DNA from: Qipengyuania mesophila
GTDB lineage: Bacteria > Pseudomonadota > Alphaproteobacteria > Sphingomonadales > Sphingomonadaceae
DNA length: 64,000 bases
NCBI RefSeq assembly: GCF_019711655.1
Contig: NZ_JAIGNU010000001.1
Span: 558,001-622,000, forward strand
Direction: 5' to 3'
The notes below the pieces were generated by a model. The model saw nothing but the letters and a program-made list of their open reading frames with translations, was not told where the DNA came from and did not search any database. Of the stretch, positions 28,128-37,185 are shown piece by piece (the first letter of the stretch is position 1; each line of letters begins with the position of its first letter). Position numbers and translations under genes: made by a program.

Positions 28128-28720
28128 GCCGCCAGCGTATCGAGCCAGCGCGCGGCCAGCTCGCCCGCCTGCTCGGCGCTGAAGGGCGCGCCGCCGAGCG
28201 ACAGTTCGAGCCACAGCCCGTCGATCAGCGCGGTCAGCGCGATCGCGGTCAGCGCCGGGTCGGCGAGCTGCGGGCACCATGCGACGAGCAATTGCTCGAG
28301 CCCCTCGCGGAAGTCGCCATAGACCTCGGCCCGCACCGCCGCGACGGCGGCATCGCTGCGCGTCAGGCTCCAGAACGCCACGTAGCTCGCGAGCAGCTCG
28401 GGCGAGGCGATCGGCGGGCGGAAGCTGGCGGTGAGATAGGCGAGCACGCGCGCGCGCGGGTCCCCTCCCGCCTCGGCGACCGCCTCGGCCAGCGCCTGCT
28501 CGATGCGCGCGCCAGTCCAGCGATAGGTTTCGGCGATCGCCTCGGATACGCCCGCGAAATAATGCCGCAGCAGGCCGGGGGAGACCCCCGCCTCGGCGCA
28601 GATCGCGCGCACCGAGACTCCCGCCGCACCCCTCGCGGCGAGCACGCGTCCGGTCGCCTCGATCAGGCTCTGGCGGCGCGCATCGGGAGCGGCGCGGGTA
28701 AAGGCCGGTTGTGTGGTCAT
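28124..28720 (-). CDS. TetR-family transcriptional regulator (BetI-like)
   Basis: The product is 198 residues. The N-terminal helix-turn-helix is GVSVRAICAEAGVSPGLLRHYFAG, and the ligand domain is BetI-like (C-terminal LIDGLWLELSLG). BetI proteins respond to choline-type ligands, matching the divergent Rieske oxygenase, but the ligand here is inferred. The gene starts 39 bases from the divergent Rieske start, with a palindrome between them that is the likely operator. Confidence 0.9.
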   Translation of the reverse strand: MTTQPAFTRAAPDARRQSLIEATGRVLAARGAAGVSVRAICAEAGVSPGLLRHYFAGVSEAIAETYRWTGARIEQALAEAVAEAGGDPRARVLAYLTASFRPPIASPELLASYVAFWSLTRSDAAVAAVRAEVYGDFREGLEQLLVAWCPQLADPALTAIALTALIDGLWLELSLGGAPFSAEQAGELAARWLDTLAA

Positions 28721-28726
28721 GGCAAG

Positions 28727-28750
28727 CTTGTTATACGAACGTATAGCAAG
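28727..28750. promoter_or_regulatory. TetR operator candidate between divergent starts
   Basis: CTTGTTATACG and CGTATAGCAAG form an inverted repeat with 11-bp arms, one mismatch and a 2-base AA centre. It fills most of the 39 bases between the TetR and Rieske start codons, so binding would block both promoters and the Rieske ribosome site. Confidence 0.75.
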
Positions 28751-28759
28751 GAGGGCGCG

Positions 28760-29926
28760 ATGGCAACGCAGGCGGATGTACTTGGTCAACCAGACCCGCT
28801 CGACGGCTGGAGTCTCCCGGCCTGGACCTATCACGACGAGGAATTCCACCGCCTCGAACTCGACCGCATCTTCCGCCCCAGCTGGCAGGTCGTCTGCCAC
28901 GTCAGCGATATTCCGAGCCAAGGCGACTGGCACACGCTCGATCATTGCGGCGAAAGCGTCATCGTCGTGCGCGGCAAGGACGACGTTCTACGCGCTTTCA
29001 CCAATGTCTGCCGCCATCGCGGCTCGCGGCTGGTCGACGGCGCCGCCGGCTGTGCGAAGAAGCTCGTGTGCCCCTACCATGCCTGGACCTACGATCTCGA
29101 CGGCCGGTTGACCGGCGTTCCCGACAGCGCCAGCTACCCCACGCTCGACAAGACCCGCGCCGGACTGGTTCCGGTCGAACTCGAGAGCTGGCGCGGCTTC
29201 GTCTTCGTCCGGCTGGAAGACGACGGTGGCCCGTCCGTGGCGCAGATGATGGCGCCCTACGAAGCCATGATCGAACCCTATCGCTTCGAGGACCTCGGCG
29301 CGCTCGGCCGGGTCACTCTGCGCCCGCGCGACGTCAACTGGAAGAACGTCGGCGACAATTATTCGGACGGTCTCCACATCCCCGTAGCCCACCCGGGTCT
29401 CACCCGTCTGTTCGGGAAGAGCTACGGCGTCGAGGCCGAGGCGAATGTCGATCGCATGTGGGGCGACATGGTCGAGCGCGAGAGCGCCAACCTGTCCGAA
29501 CGCATGTACCAGAGGCTGCTGCCGCCGGTCCCGCACCTGCCCAAGGAAAGCCAGCGCCACTGGCTCTACTTCAAGCTGTGGCCCAACGTCGCCTTCGACA
29601 TCTACCCCGACCAGGTCGACTTCATGCAATGGCTGCCGACCGGGCCGACCACCTGCCTGATCCGCGAGATCAGCTATGTCCTGCCCGACGACAGGCGCGA
29701 AATGCGCGCCGCGCGCTACTGCAATTGGCGGATCAACCGCCAGGTCAATGCCGAGGACACAGCGCTGATCACCCGCGTGCAGGGTGGCATGGCCTCGCGC
29801 AGCTTCTCGATGGGCCCGCTATCCGACAGGGAAGTCTGTCTCAAGCACTTCTGCAAGCGCATGCGCGACATCATTCCCGAAGCGCGCCTCGAGCGCCAAC
29901 CCGCTGCCGGCTGGAGCCATACATGA
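28760..29926 (+). CDS. Rieske non-heme iron oxygenase, alpha subunit
   Basis: The product is 388 residues. The N-terminal Rieske domain has the [2Fe-2S] ligands in CRHRGS and CPYHAW. The catalytic domain has the iron-site region NWKNVGDNYSDGLHIPVAHPG. The protein resembles Rieske enzymes acting on quaternary amines (choline, glycine betaine, proline betaine) more than aromatic dioxygenases, and no beta subunit follows. A BetI-like regulator and amino acid permease support an amine substrate; this is inference. Its stop overlaps the next start as ATGA. Confidence 0.88.
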   Translation: MATQADVLGQPDPLDGWSLPAWTYHDEEFHRLELDRIFRPSWQVVCHVSDIPSQGDWHTLDHCGESVIVVRGKDDVLRAFTNVCRHRGSRLVDGAAGCAKKLVCPYHAWTYDLDGRLTGVPDSASYPTLDKTRAGLVPVELESWRGFVFVRLEDDGGPSVAQMMAPYEAMIEPYRFEDLGALGRVTLRPRDVNWKNVGDNYSDGLHIPVAHPGLTRLFGKSYGVEAEANVDRMWGDMVERESANLSERMYQRLLPPVPHLPKESQRHWLYFKLWPNVAFDIYPDQVDFMQWLPTGPTTCLIREISYVLPDDRREMRAARYCNWRINRQVNAEDTALITRVQGGMASRSFSMGPLSDREVCLKHFCKRMRDIIPEARLERQPAAGWSHT

Positions 29927-31530
29927 CCAAGCAATACGACGCCGTGATCATCGGCGCAGGCCATAACGGCCTCGTCTGCGCCTTCTACCTCGCGCAGGCG
30001 GGCCTCAAGGTGCGGATCGTCGAGCGGCGAGATGTCGTCGGCGGAGCAGCGGTGACTGAGGAATTCCATCCGGGCTTCCGCAATTCGGTGGCGAGCTACA
30101 CCGTCAGCCTGCTCCAGCCCAAGGTCATCCGCGACATGCGGCTCCACGACCACGGCTACCGCGTGATCGAGCGCCCGATCTCGAACTTCCTGCCGCAGGA
30201 GGATGGCGGCTACCTCAAGCTCGGTGGCGGGCTCGAACGGACGCAGGCCGAATTCCGCAAGTTCTCCGATGCCGATGCCGAGGCACTGCCCGCCTACTAC
30301 GATGCGCTCGAGGGCGTGGCCGAAGTTCTCCGCGACCTCGCGCTCAAGAGCCCGCCCAATGTCGGCGAAGGTCTCCGCACGCTGCTTTCGGGCGCGGCGC
30401 AAGGCTGGGGCATGGCCAAGCTCGGGCTCGAAGCGAAACGCGACATTCTCGACCTCTTCACCAAGTCGGCGACCAGCTTCCTCGGCCAGTGGTTCGAGAG
30501 CGAGGCGGTCAAGGCAGCCTTCGGCTTCGATGCGGTGGTCGGCAACTATGCGAGCCCCGATACGCCGGGCAGCGCCTACGTCCTGCTCCACCACGTCTTC
30601 GGTGAGGTCAACGGCAAGAAAGGCGCCTGGGGCCACTCGGTCGGCGGGATGGGCACGATCACGCAGATCATGGCCGATGTCTGCCGGAAATGCGGGGTCG
30701 AGATCAGCCTCGAAGCGCCGGTCGCCGAGGTTCTGGTCGACGGCGATGCAGTTGCCGGCGTCCGCCTCGAAAGCGGCGAGGAGATCGCGGCGAAGCGGGT
30801 CATCGCCAATGTCGGACCGAAGCTGCTCTACGGCAAGATGCTAGCGGAGGGCCACCAGCCCGAGGATTTCCGCCGCCGTATGCGCGGCTTCAAGGCGGGT
30901 GGCGGCACCTTCCGCATGAATGTCGCGCTCAGCGAACTGCCCCGGTTCACCGCCCTCCCCCAACCCGGCGAGCACCACCAGTCGGGCATCATCCTCGCCC
31001 CGACGCTCGAATACATGGACAAGGCCTTCCTCGACGCGAAGGCGCATGGCTGGTCGAAGAAACCGATCGTGGAAATGCTGATCCCGAGCACGGTCGACGA
31101 CAGCCTCGCCCCTCCCGGACAGCACGTCGCCAGTCTGTTCTGCCAGCAATTCGCACCCGAACTCCCGGACGGACGGAACTGGGACGAAGAGGAAGACGCA
31201 GCCGCCGACACCATCATCGACACGGTCGAAGCGGTCGCGCCCGGCTTCCGCGCCTCGATCCTCGGGCGGCAGGTGCTCAGCCCCAAGGGTCTCTACGACA
31301 AGTTCGGCCTCGTCGGCGGCGACATCATGCATGGCCATATGAGCCTCGACCAGCTGTGGTCGGCGCGGCCTGTGCTCGGCAACGGCGCCTATCGCGGACC
31401 GGTGAAGGGCCTCTACATGTGCGGCGCTGGCACCCACCCGGGCGGCGGTGTCACCGGCGCGCCGGGCCACAATTGCGCGCGCGAGGTCATTTTCGACCGC
31501 GGCAACTGGCGGAGGTTTTCGGCGATTTGA
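29923..31530 (+). CDS. FAD-dependent oxidoreductase, phytoene-desaturase/PYROXD2 type
   Basis: The product is 535 residues. The N-terminal FAD-binding motif is VIIGAGHNGLVCAFYLAQAG with RRDVVGGAAVTEEF, and the C-terminal FAD segment is YMCGAGTHPGGGVTGAPGHNCA, typical of the PYROXD2-like group. Members are desaturase or oxidase flavoproteins with mostly unknown substrates. Four-base overlap with the Rieske gene means the two proteins are made together, probably acting in succession on one compound. Confidence 0.88.
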   Translation: MTKQYDAVIIGAGHNGLVCAFYLAQAGLKVRIVERRDVVGGAAVTEEFHPGFRNSVASYTVSLLQPKVIRDMRLHDHGYRVIERPISNFLPQEDGGYLKLGGGLERTQAEFRKFSDADAEALPAYYDALEGVAEVLRDLALKSPPNVGEGLRTLLSGAAQGWGMAKLGLEAKRDILDLFTKSATSFLGQWFESEAVKAAFGFDAVVGNYASPDTPGSAYVLLHHVFGEVNGKKGAWGHSVGGMGTITQIMADVCRKCGVEISLEAPVAEVLVDGDAVAGVRLESGEEIAAKRVIANVGPKLLYGKMLAEGHQPEDFRRRMRGFKAGGGTFRMNVALSELPRFTALPQPGEHHQSGIILAPTLEYMDKAFLDAKAHGWSKKPIVEMLIPSTVDDSLAPPGQHVASLFCQQFAPELPDGRNWDEEEDAAADTIIDTVEAVAPGFRASILGRQVLSPKGLYDKFGLVGGDIMHGHMSLDQLWSARPVLGNGAYRGPVKGLYMCGAGTHPGGGVTGAPGHNCAREVIFDRGNWRRFSAI

Positions 31531-31583
31531 CCGCTCCCCGAGCGGTGCTACGCCTGTGCGAAATCCAGAAAGGAATTGTCCGA

Positions 31584-32978
31584 ATGCGTGCCAGCCTGAT
31601 TGCCGCGAGCCTGCTCGCCCTTGCCGCCGCTCCCGCCTCCGCGAAGAGCACCCCGGCCGCCGTGCAAGAGGTCGTCGACCTCTCGAAACAAGCGATCGGG
31701 ATCCGCTCGGTGCGCGGCGACGGCAACGAGACCGGCAAGGTCGCGGAACTCTTCCGCGACACGCTGCTCAAGGGTGGATGGTCGGCCGACGACATCGAAA
31801 TCGTCCCAGTCGACGATACTGCCTACCTGATCGCGACCTGGCCCGGCAGCGATCCCTCGCTCGGCCCGATCGTCATTTCCGCGCATATGGACGTAGTCGA
31901 GGCCAAGCCCGAGGACTGGGAGCGCGATCCCTTCACCGCCGTGGTCGAAAACGGGATGCTCTATGGCCGCGGTTCGAGCGACACCAAGTTCGACGCGGTC
32001 CAGGCGATGGTCGCCACGATCCTGCTGCGCCAGCAGGGCTTCAAGCCGAAGCGCAGCATCGTCATCGCCTATTCGGGCGATGAAGAGACGACGATGATCA
32101 CCTCCAAGATGATCGCCGAGAAGCTCAGGGACGCCAAGCTGGTGCTCAATGTCGATGGCAATTCGGGCGTCCTCGACGAGACGACCGGCAAGCCCGCATA
32201 CTGGGTCTGGCAGGGCGCCGAGAAGACCTATGGCGACTTCAAGCTCGAGGTCACCAATCCCGGCGGCCACAGCTCGGCGCCCACCGACACCAATGCTATC
32301 GCCCAGCTTTCTGCTGCGCTGGCGCGGATCGGCGCCTATCGCTTCACCCCCGAGGTGAACGACATCACCCGCGACTATTTCACCAAGGCGGCCGATTTCG
32401 AGGGCGATCCGCTGCTCGCCGCCGCCATGCGCGCCTTCGCCAAGGACCCCGAAGACAAGGCTGCGATCGCTGTATTGCGCGCCAACCCGGCCACAATTGG
32501 TTCAATCGGCACCACCTGCGTGCCAACGATGATCGAAGGCGGGCATGCGCTCAATGCACTGCCGCAGCGCGCCACCGGCTACGTCAATTGCCGCATCTTC
32601 CCGGGGCACTCGAAAGCCTCGATCATCGCCGAGCTGAAGGACGTCGCCGACGAACCCGCGCTGACGATCGAGGAGATCAATCCGGAGTATGTCACCGAGG
32701 CCGATGCCTCGCCCTACGACAAGACCTTCGTCGATGCCGCGACCAAGGCGATCCGCGCCTCCTTCGGCAATGTCCCGATCATCGCCTCGCAATCCTCGGG
32801 CGCGTCGGACTCGATGTGGTACCGTGCGCTCGGCGTGCCGAGCTACGGCGCGAGCGGCACCTTCATGAAGGACAGCGACGGCTATGCGCACGGGCTCAAC
32901 GAGCGCGTGCCGATCACCAATATCGCCAAGAGCATCGACTACTATCACGTGCTGCTGACCGAACTGGCGTCGAAGTGA
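31584..32978 (+). CDS. exported M20 family metallopeptidase
   Basis: The product is 464 residues with a signal peptide (to ...PASA). Zinc-site motifs are SAHMDVVEA, YGRGSSDTK and YSGDEETT; the dimerisation domain contains NPGGHSSAPTD. It would cleave a terminal peptide or amide bond in the periplasm, like sphingomonad M20/M25/M40 dipeptidases. AAAGGAA precedes the ATG. It overlaps the amidohydrolase start (GTGA). Confidence 0.9.
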   Translation: MRASLIAASLLALAAAPASAKSTPAAVQEVVDLSKQAIGIRSVRGDGNETGKVAELFRDTLLKGGWSADDIEIVPVDDTAYLIATWPGSDPSLGPIVISAHMDVVEAKPEDWERDPFTAVVENGMLYGRGSSDTKFDAVQAMVATILLRQQGFKPKRSIVIAYSGDEETTMITSKMIAEKLRDAKLVLNVDGNSGVLDETTGKPAYWVWQGAEKTYGDFKLEVTNPGGHSSAPTDTNAIAQLSAALARIGAYRFTPEVNDITRDYFTKAADFEGDPLLAAAMRAFAKDPEDKAAIAVLRANPATIGSIGTTCVPTMIEGGHALNALPQRATGYVNCRIFPGHSKASIIAELKDVADEPALTIEEINPEYVTEADASPYDKTFVDAATKAIRASFGNVPIIASQSSGASDSMWYRALGVPSYGASGTFMKDSDGYAHGLNERVPITNIAKSIDYYHVLLTELASK

Positions 32979-34240
32979 GGGCGCTCGCCCTCGCCGCCGC
33001 GCTGATCGCCGCGCCCGCCTCGGCGGGGTCGCTCTATGTCGAGACCGGCGGGCTGCTCGATGTCGCAAGCGGCACAATTGCGGCGGGGCAATGCATCCTC
33101 GTCGAAGGCGAACGCATCGCGCGCGTGGAGGCCTGCGGGACCACCCCCGAAGGAGCCGAGCGGATCGACTGGTCGGCCTTTACCGTCCTCCCCGGCCTCA
33201 TCGACCTGCACACGCACCTCGCCGATGCGGGGCAGGACGCCGACCTCGCGCTGCCGCTCAAGACTTCGCCGCAGCTGACCGCGCTGACCGGGGCGCACAA
33301 TGCCAAGGTTACGCTCGAGGCCGGCTTCACCACCGTGCGCGACGTCGGGACCTATCGCGGGCTGACCGACGTCGCCTTGCGCGATGCGATCGATCGCGGG
33401 CTCGTCCCCGGGCCGCGCATGTTCGTGGCGGGCGCTTATCTCACGCATCCGGGCGGGGGCGGCGAATTGAACGGCGTGGTCCCCAACGACCAGCTGCCCG
33501 CCGACATGCGGCTGGGCGTGCTGACAACCGCAGAGGACGCGCGCGAAAGGGCCGAATTCCTGTTCGACCACGGCGTCGACTTTCTCAAGATCATCGCCAC
33601 CGGCGCGGTGCTCGCCATCGGCACCGAGCCCGGCGAGCCCGAGGTGACCGAGGAGGAGATGCGCGCCGCGATCGCCGTGGCCGAGGCGCATGGCAGCTAT
33701 GCGACCGCGCATGCGCATGGCGCCGAGGGAATCAAGAACGCCATCCGCGCCGGCGTCCGCAGCATCGAGCACGCCAGCCTGATCGACGAGGAAGGCCTTG
33801 CCATGGCCGAGGCGCAGGGTGTCTGGCTGGTGATGGACGTCTTCAACGGCGACTGGATCGACGAGGTGGGCACGCGCGAGGGCTGGCCCGAGGAATATCT
33901 GCGCAAGAATCGCGAGACCACGCAGATCCAGCGCGACAATTTCCGCCGCGCGGTCGAGATGGGCGTGCCGCTCGCCTTCGGCAGCGACGCCGGCGTCTAT
34001 CCGCATGGCATCAATGCGCGCCAGTTCGCCTATATGGTCGCAAACGGCATGACTCCGGCGCAGGCGATCCGCGCGGCAACGCTGAGCGCCGCAACGGTGA
34101 TCGGGCACGAGGACGAGCTGGGATCGATCGCGCCGGGCAAATATGCCGACCTTATCGCGGTCGCAGCCGATCCGCTGGACGATGTCACCACGCTAGAAGA
34201 CGTCGCCCATGTAATGAAAGGCGGCGCGCTGGTGCGCTAA
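32975..34240 (+). CDS. exported amidohydrolase (Xaa-Pro/Xaa-Arg dipeptidase-like)
   Basis: The product is 421 residues from GTG, with a signal peptide (RALALAAALIAAPASA). Metal ligands are in DLHTHLAD, KIIATGA (bridging Lys), HAHG, EHASL and SDAGVYPHG, the order of the metal-dependent hydrolase fold. Relatives hydrolyse N-acyl or dipeptide bonds. Translational coupling to the M20 peptidase suggests a two-enzyme periplasmic peptide/amide route feeding the permease. It is the last gene of the GC-rich part of the window. Confidence 0.88.
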   Translation: MRALALAAALIAAPASAGSLYVETGGLLDVASGTIAAGQCILVEGERIARVEACGTTPEGAERIDWSAFTVLPGLIDLHTHLADAGQDADLALPLKTSPQLTALTGAHNAKVTLEAGFTTVRDVGTYRGLTDVALRDAIDRGLVPGPRMFVAGAYLTHPGGGGELNGVVPNDQLPADMRLGVLTTAEDARERAEFLFDHGVDFLKIIATGAVLAIGTEPGEPEVTEEEMRAAIAVAEAHGSYATAHAHGAEGIKNAIRAGVRSIEHASLIDEEGLAMAEAQGVWLVMDVFNGDWIDEVGTREGWPEEYLRKNRETTQIQRDNFRRAVEMGVPLAFGSDAGVYPHGINARQFAYMVANGMTPAQAIRAATLSAATVIGHEDELGSIAPGKYADLIAVAADPLDDVTTLEDVAHVMKGGALVR

Positions 34241-34708
34241 GGGGAAAGATCGGTAGAACCGATGGCGGAGAGGGATGGATTGGCCTTCGTTTCGCTTCGG
34301 CCCTCTGCGGCGCTTTCGCGCCTCCGAGTCCGACCCTGAGGGTTCTCAGCCGCTCGCGTATCCGCCCCGGCCCATGCCTGGCGGCATAGGCCCGTGGCGG
34401 TGCGGTCAGTCTGGTCGCAACTTGTCTCCAATTGAAGCAGATATCCCAAAAGCCAACAATCTCAGTCCATGAGCCTCTTTGCCATTCGACTGTGCGACAT
34501 AGCGGCGGGGCTAGCGGACTGCCTATCGCGAGGCCTCCGACAGTTGTGCCCTCATTACCCTCACCGGCAGGTGCATTTGCTTTAACAAGGCCGCTGGGAA
34601 CGAACGGGCGAGAGGCCCATTCTCTTTAAGTCGGGATGGCTCGCGTCAGTTTAGCTGCCAGCGCTGTCAGCCGCCTCGAAGACCAGACGTGGCTCAAGGA
34701 GAAGGAGC
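34241..34708. other. 468-bp intergenic stretch at a compositional boundary
   Basis: No convincing gene is seen. It opens with a small hairpin (ATCGGT-AGA-ACCGAT, 34249-34263). At 34263-34281 the sequence TGGCGGAGAGGGATGGATT resembles the reverse complement of a tRNA-Ser 3' end, without an intact T arm. GC bias falls through the stretch. It ends with AAGGAGAAGGAG before the PQQ dehydrogenase GTG. Confidence 0.5.
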
Positions 34709-36625
34709 GTGGGGCCAAACTCGTTGGCGCGCTCGACACCAAAGCGTTCAGACGCATCATTTTCCCGCCATAGTAGGTGGTCACTTGCGCTTTTGGCCGG
34801 ATGTATCTTGCTTTCAGGGTGCGATACGACATCCGAGACACCTGACGGAAGCAGACAGGCTTCCAAGGCTGTGCCGCATGGCACCTTCAACCCGGCGCCA
34901 CGCAAGTCGTCCGGCGATTGGACGAGCCAAGCTGGAGATTTCGCCAACAGCCGATACAGCGAACTTTCCGATATCAACGAGAAGAACGTCGACCAGTTGA
35001 AAGTGGCTTGGACCTTCTCCGACGGTGCTCTCTACGGTCACGAAGGCGCTCCGCTCGTTCAGGGAGACACTATGTATGTTGTCTCTCCATTCCCCAACCG
35101 CTCTTATGCACTCGACCTGACGAAGCCGGGCGCTCCGATCAAGTGGATGTATTCACCCAACCCGTCGCCTATGGCAATCGGCAAGGCGTGTTGCGATGCG
35201 GTCTTGCGCGGCTGGGCGATCGGCGACGGCAAGCTTGTCTACAGCCTGCTCGATGCGCACGTCGTTGCGGTCGATCTCAAAACCGGCAAAGAAGTGTGGC
35301 GCACCGAGATGGCGGACGTCTCGAAGGGCGTGACCATGACGAGTTCGGCATTCATCGCTGATGGCAAAGTTTTTGTCGGAAACTCGGGCGGGGAACTCGG
35401 CGTGTCCGGGTGGGCCGCGGCGCTGGACCTCGCAACGGGCAAGGAATTATGGCGCGCCTATTCGGTAGGTGACGACGAGCACACTCTGATTGGTGACAGG
35501 TACAAGCCTTTCTACCCGCACCTCAAAGGCGAGGACCTTGGGCTCAAGACTTGGCCCAAGGGAATGGCCCAGCACGGGGCGGGAGCAGTTTGGGGCTTCT
35601 TCAGCTACGATCCCGAAACCAACCTAATTTTTTACGGAACGTCCAATCCTGGCCCTCGCGTTCCGGTCCAGCGCCCGGGAGACAACCTGTTCTCGAGCGC
35701 TGTCTTCGCCCGTGATGCAGATACGGGCGAGGCAGTCTGGGCCTATCAGTTCACACCACACGATCAGTGGGACTACGACGGCGTCAACGAGATGATGCTG
35801 CTCGATCTTCCGATTAACGGAAAAATGCGGAAGACGATCGTGCACTTTGATCGGAACACCTACGCGTATGTCCTCGATCGCGAGACCGGTGAGGTGCTCA
35901 AGGCTGACAATTTCGCTTACCAGAACTGGTCGACCGGTTTCGATTATGAGACGGGTCGACCCATCGTTGATCCGGCGATGGAACCCAAGCCGGAAAAGAC
36001 GCTCGACCGTATTTGCCCGCCAGACATCGGTCAAAAAGACTGGGAGCCCCCCGCCTACAGCCCGCAGACCGGGCTAGTCTACTTGGGTGCATTCAACATC
36101 TGCATGAAGTTGACCAACCACAAGGTCAGCTACATCGCTGGCACGCCCTATGACGGGATGGAGATGGAACGGTTCAGTGTCGACGGCCCCGACGGCGACT
36201 GGGGTCAGTTCATCGCCTGGGATCCAATCGAGGGACATGCTGCCTGGCGCATCCCAGAAAAATTCATGGTGATGTCGGGAGCACTGGCGACCGCGGGTCA
36301 TCTCGTTTTCTATGGCACAAGTGATGGCTGGTTCCGTGCGGTCGACGCGCGCAACGGGAAAGTGCTCTGGCAGCAGAAGCTATCGAGCGGAATTATCGGC
36401 CAACCGATGACTTACCGGGGACCCGACGGCGTCCAGTATATCGCCATCGCCAGTGGCGTAGGCGGCGCGGCAGGTGTGCAAGCCGGGCGCGACGGTTACC
36501 CGCCGCGGGGCTCCACGCTCTACGTCTTCTCGCTGAACGGAAAACAGGTCGAAGGCACGCATAGTAGCGCGGCGCACCCCGAAGGCGAAGCACCCCAGCA
36601 GGGCGCTCCCGGGAGCCGCGGATGA
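34709..36625 (+). CDS. PQQ-dependent alcohol dehydrogenase, lanthanide-type, lipoprotein
   Basis: The product is 638 residues from GTG, an eight-bladed quinoprotein. The signal has a lipobox at ILLSGC38, so it is predicted to be lipid-anchored. PQQ-site residues are the vicinal disulfide Cys161-Cys162, Glu229 (GGELG), Asn313 (TSNPG) and catalytic Asp355 in WDYDGVNE. Asp357, two residues on, is the extra ligand that marks XoxF-like lanthanide enzymes; calcium enzymes have Ala. It oxidises an alcohol in the periplasm and feeds cytochrome c. It overlaps the next gene (ATGA). PQQ synthesis genes are not here. Confidence 0.9.
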   Translation: MGPNSLARSTPKRSDASFSRHSRWSLALLAGCILLSGCDTTSETPDGSRQASKAVPHGTFNPAPRKSSGDWTSQAGDFANSRYSELSDINEKNVDQLKVAWTFSDGALYGHEGAPLVQGDTMYVVSPFPNRSYALDLTKPGAPIKWMYSPNPSPMAIGKACCDAVLRGWAIGDGKLVYSLLDAHVVAVDLKTGKEVWRTEMADVSKGVTMTSSAFIADGKVFVGNSGGELGVSGWAAALDLATGKELWRAYSVGDDEHTLIGDRYKPFYPHLKGEDLGLKTWPKGMAQHGAGAVWGFFSYDPETNLIFYGTSNPGPRVPVQRPGDNLFSSAVFARDADTGEAVWAYQFTPHDQWDYDGVNEMMLLDLPINGKMRKTIVHFDRNTYAYVLDRETGEVLKADNFAYQNWSTGFDYETGRPIVDPAMEPKPEKTLDRICPPDIGQKDWEPPAYSPQTGLVYLGAFNICMKLTNHKVSYIAGTPYDGMEMERFSVDGPDGDWGQFIAWDPIEGHAAWRIPEKFMVMSGALATAGHLVFYGTSDGWFRAVDARNGKVLWQQKLSSGIIGQPMTYRGPDGVQYIAIASGVGGAAGVQAGRDGYPPRGSTLYVFSLNGKQVEGTHSSAAHPEGEAPQQGAPGSRG

Positions 36626-37185
36626 TGCGTACAGCTGGGATCATCGCCGTTGCAATCGCGTCCGCCGCATTCGGTGCAGCGACCACGGGATGGGCAGTGC
36701 ACACCGGCCGCGGGACCGGGCTCAGCCCGGCAGTTTTGAGTAACACCGGCTACGATGGTCCCGCGGCGGTCCCGCTCGGCGATCTGGCGGGTGGCGCAGT
36801 CCCCCGCGGACCGATCGAGATGAAGAACCCGCTTGGCAGCGGCCCCGGCGTGATCGCCGAGGGCAAGAAGATGTTCAACGCGATGAACTGTTCCGGCTGT
36901 CACGGCTATACCGGCGGCGGAGGCATGGGCCCCCCGCTCAACGATGGCTACTGGCGATATGGCGGGGCCCCCGCGCAGGTCTACAAGTCAATCTTCGAAG
37001 GCCGGCCACAAGGCATGCCGGCTTGGGGCGTTGCCCTGCCACCGGAAGAGATTTGGCAGCTTACCGCCTTCGTCGAATCGCTGGGGGGTTCGGTAAAGCC
37101 TGGCCAAGCGTACGACTCTCGTTTGGGCGATGACCATGAGGGCAGTACCTCCAAGGCAGGCTCGCCCATCTTGGAAGGCCAATGA
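36622..37185 (+). CDS. periplasmic c-type cytochrome
   Basis: The product is 187 residues with an N-terminal hydrophobic export segment. The single heme site is NCSGCHGYTGGGGMGPPL, with the axial Met in QGMPAWGVALP. It is the natural electron acceptor for the preceding PQQ dehydrogenase and donor for the following oxidase. It overlaps both neighbours by four bases. A long Gly/Pro-rich linker precedes the heme domain. Confidence 0.9.
   Translation: MMRTAGIIAVAIASAAFGAATTGWAVHTGRGTGLSPAVLSNTGYDGPAAVPLGDLAGGAVPRGPIEMKNPLGSGPGVIAEGKKMFNAMNCSGCHGYTGGGGMGPPLNDGYWRYGGAPAQVYKSIFEGRPQGMPAWGVALPPEEIWQLTAFVESLGGSVKPGQAYDSRLGDDHEGSTSKAGSPILEGQ

Noticed and set aside
26844-29926. Second-frame reading through the permease and Rieske genes, and its antisense partner
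   Set aside because: Arg-rich and without motifs; the permease and Rieske frames are convincing.
34249-34263. Small hairpin ATCGGT-AGA-ACCGAT as terminator of the hydrolase operon
   Set aside because: Only 6 bp and no T-run; too weak to call separately.
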